Assembly: GCA_029262975.1 (NCBI GenBank)
Contig: JAJCYJ010000037.1
Span: 1-6,139 of the forward strand
Reading direction: 5' to 3'
Origin: Saprospiraceae bacterium
Lineage (GTDB): Bacteria; Bacteroidota; Bacteroidia; Chitinophagales; Saprospiraceae
Length of the DNA stretch: 6,139 nt
The position numbers and the translations under genes are program-made. Of this stretch, positions 5,305-6,139 are shown piece after piece (position 1 is the stretch's first letter; each line of letters opens with the position of its first letter). The notes below the pieces were generated by a model. The model worked only from the letters and a program-made list of their open reading frames with translations. It was not told the origin of the DNA and did not search any database.

Positions 5305-6087
5305 TTACCATAAGAATTTTGTTCGCATTATTCTTGGATATTGATTTAAATTAATCCCCGCCGGTGCATGAATAAGTCTCGGGTGACAAAAAACAACATC
5401 TCCTGGTTTTCCTGTTAGTTCTATTACTTGCAAGGAAATTTCATCAATAATATTTTCTTTGCTCATAAACCATTCAACGTGTTCAACATATTTCAATTTA
5501 GGATCTGTAAGTTTCTTAAAATATGGGTGCGTCTTCATAAAATGTTTTCTATGTTCACCATGTTTCATGTTTTTTTGTTGAGGAGTAAGTTCATCATTAT
5601 ATTTACGTAATGACTTGTGCGAACCACTTACAATTAAAGTTCCACCTCCCTTTGGTAATACGTCAGAGAAAAAACTAAATATTAATAGCCCACCCAAATC
5701 CGGTGATCGAAATAATTCGTAATCCCAATGCCATAGTTTATTAGCTAAATCCCATTCTTTAGATACTGTATCAGGAAAACTTACAAGAAAACCACCCCAA
5801 GATTTCGGTTCTGTCCAATTATTCTTACCTATTAAAGCACTAATTACTGAACGAAATTTATCATTAATTAACTTGTCATTTGTCGGACTAAACTTTGCTT
5901 TTCTTGGAGAATGAGAAGGAGTTGTCCATGATTTATAGTCATGTTTTTTGATTCCAAAATCTTCTGCTAACTCATCCCATATTTCATCTTGGATTTTTAA
6001 AGCATATTCTTTTTCTAGCAATTCAGTAATCTTTAAGAATCCCTTTTCATAGAATAAATCAAGCTGTGATTTTACTAATATATCCAT
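5305..6087 (-). CDS. Phytanoyl-CoA dioxygenase (PhyH) family Fe(II)/2-oxoglutarate oxygenase
   Basis: A 260-residue cytoplasmic protein of normal length for the family, with no signal peptide. It opens with the typical helix FYEKGFLKITELLEKE (12-27). The iron-binding H-x-D is H120-W-D122 in LWHWDYELF. The jelly-roll core continues through LLIFSFFSDVLPKGGGTLIVSGSHKS (134-159), where the GGGT-GSH block is a strong family marker. The distal histidine is H240 in GDVVFCHPRLIHAPAGIN, and R252 (QYPRIMR) is the likely 2-oxoglutarate carboxylate ligand. All key residues are present, so it should hydroxylate, or otherwise oxidise, a small molecule using O2 and 2-oxoglutarate. The substrate is unknown and no biosynthetic partner is adjacent. 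The ATG at 6087 is supported by the standard N-terminus. It is the first of the four co-directional genes. Confidence 0.9.
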   Translation of the reverse strand: MDILVKSQLDLFYEKGFLKITELLEKEYALKIQDEIWDELAEDFGIKKHDYKSWTTPSHSPRKAKFSPTNDKLINDKFRSVISALIGKNNWTEPKSWGGFLVSFPDTVSKEWDLANKLWHWDYELFRSPDLGGLLIFSFFSDVLPKGGGTLIVSGSHKSLRKYNDELTPQQKNMKHGEHRKHFMKTHPYFKKLTDPKLKYVEHVEWFMSKENIIDEISLQVIELTGKPGDVVFCHPRLIHAPAGINLNQYPRIMRTKFLW

Positions 6088-6101
6088 AATTTAGTTTCTT
6101 A

Positions 6102-6115
6102 ATCCATGATTGGAT
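6102..6115. repeat. Short palindrome upstream of the oxygenase gene
   Basis: ATCCA (6102-6106) and TGGAT (6111-6115) pair across TGAT, 14 bp upstream of the oxygenase ATG. It might be a small operator, or the edge of a further intergenic hairpin cut off by the window end. A five-base stem is weak evidence. Confidence 0.25.
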
Positions 6116-6139
6116 CTATCTCAAAGGAATGTCTACATC

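Noticed and set aside
1..6139. CRISPR array, tRNA, rRNA or transposase gene
   Set aside because: No spaced direct repeats, no cloverleaf or rRNA-like segment, and no DDE, Y1 or tyrosine-recombinase protein is seen on either strand.

Overview
The window is AT-rich and probably chromosomal DNA from a member of the Bacteroidota, most likely of the Cytophagales/Flavobacteriia type. The clues are four lipoproteins with short N-termini and S-[SL/TS]-C-type lipoboxes, the absence of Shine-Dalgarno sequences, a TAnnTTTG-type -7 box before the one plus-strand gene, and A/T-ending codons. This is inference from style; there is no marker gene.

Layout. At 61-124 there is a decaying 16-bp tandem repeat. 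Minus-strand 176-1324 encodes a PF00144-type serine hydrolase lipoprotein. Bases 1325-1915 have no intact gene: they hold inverted repeats, a possible plus-strand gene remnant (1500-1688) and a terminator-like hairpin (1752-1777). A plus-strand lipoprotein of unknown function (1916-2350) follows, with a double hairpin of the bacterial REP type at 2375-2419 just after it. Bases 2420-2823 hold the broken C-terminal end of a leucine-rich-repeat protein (2502-2687, minus), which has no start codon and is probably frameshifted.

From 2824 to 6087 four unrelated genes lie head to tail on the minus strand: a phytanoyl-CoA-dioxygenase-type 2-oxoglutarate oxygenase (5305-6087), a small Cys-containing lipoprotein (4669-5190), a GNAT acetyltransferase (4051-4563) and a second PF00144 lipoprotein (2824-3954). 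Each of the three gaps between them carries one long imperfect hairpin, 11-36 bp after a stop codon and 27-33 bp before the next start. Two of these hairpins share a 12-nt loop with GAA and the same 8-mer at the top of the arm. None has the T-run of an intrinsic terminator. The one at 4591-4657 has outer arms ending in AAC and GTT, the polarity of an integron attC site.

The genes do not form a recognisable pathway. The best reading is an accessory island of one-gene, cassette-like units separated by foldable repeats, with gene debris and repeats on its left side. No integrase or transposase is present in the window, so mobility is a hypothesis.
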